Made by a program: the position numbers and the translations under genes. This document shows positions 12,771 to 12,876 of a stretch of DNA of 12,876 nt, in pieces. Each line of letters begins with the position of its first letter. Position 1 is the stretch's first letter. The notes beneath the pieces were generated by a model that was not told the DNA's origin, searched no databases, and saw nothing but the letters and a program-made list of their open reading frames with translations. The stretch lies in assembly GCA_934647305.1 (NCBI GenBank), contig CAKUFI010000070.1, forward strand, positions 1 through 12,876. Reading direction: 5' to 3'. The stretch comes from an uncultured Clostridia bacterium (GTDB lineage: Bacteria; Bacillota; Clostridia; Christensenellales; Aristaeellaceae).

Positions 12771-12876
12771 GCAGGCTGAGCCTGCACCCGGTTGCTTCCG
12801 CTGGCCGGGCAGTGCCCGGTTCCACCCGCTGCCGCCGGATAGAACACGAACCCGGCCGCCATAGATTAGAGCGGCT
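12771..12876 (-). repeat. Hairpin module 7: B-C-C, minus orientation, cut by the window edge
   Basis: On the minus strand: B with return arm beginning GCGGCC and loop TCTAATCTATG (12870-12860), its first arm running off the window; the flank GTTCGTGTTCTATCCGGCGG; C: CCGGG-CACTG-CCCGG (12819-12805); and a second C: GCAGG-CTCAG-CCTGC (12785-12771). The loop CTCAG also occurs in tandem unit 3 (350-379), here with a different, fully paired stem. Confidence 0.78.

Overview
The window looks like a chromosomal piece of a GC-rich member of the Clostridia (Bacillota), probably an uncultured gut-type lineage. Three things suggest this: coding DNA of roughly 60% GC or more with AGGAGG-type ribosome binding sites and some TTG starts, Gram-positive-type HisRS, YqeY and heterodimeric ABC exporter proteins, and abundant small palindromic repeats between genes. 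The genus cannot be named from the sequence alone.

Layout. 1-410 is non-coding and filled with hairpin repeats. 415-1107 (minus) encodes an XRE-type helix-turn-helix protein fused to four membrane segments. It is divergent from hisS (1329-2591, plus), which has a perfect TTGACA-17-TATAAT promoter and a clear terminator. 2909-5214 is a two-gene ABC transporter operon: an ATPase overlapping a roughly 12-helix permease. 5215-5870 is a repeat island. 5899-9877 is an ABC exporter operon made of a promoter, a 26-residue leader peptide, a terminator with a competing antiterminator, and two half-transporters whose nucleotide-binding domains are asymmetric in the way known for BmrCD and TM287/288. A terminator that can work in both directions (9902-9940) separates this from a minus-strand group. 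Read 5'->3' on the minus strand, that group is tatD (12138-11359), yqeY (11331-10885), and two overlapping paralogous genes for small proteins that join a ribbon-helix-helix-like N-terminus to cysteine zinc-finger modules. 12196-12876 is again a repeat island, with its repeats mostly in the opposite orientation to those at the left end.

Two observations stand out. First, the intergenic islands hold a repeat family made of three successive hairpins (A, B and C below). Loops, arm lengths and the 4-nt A-B linker are conserved, while stem sequences change in a compensated way from copy to copy. Second, the leader before the exporter pair has the geometry of a ribosome-dependent transcription attenuator, analogous to bmrB-bmrCD of Bacillus subtilis. 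All statements come from reading the sequence by eye; no searches or folding programs were run.
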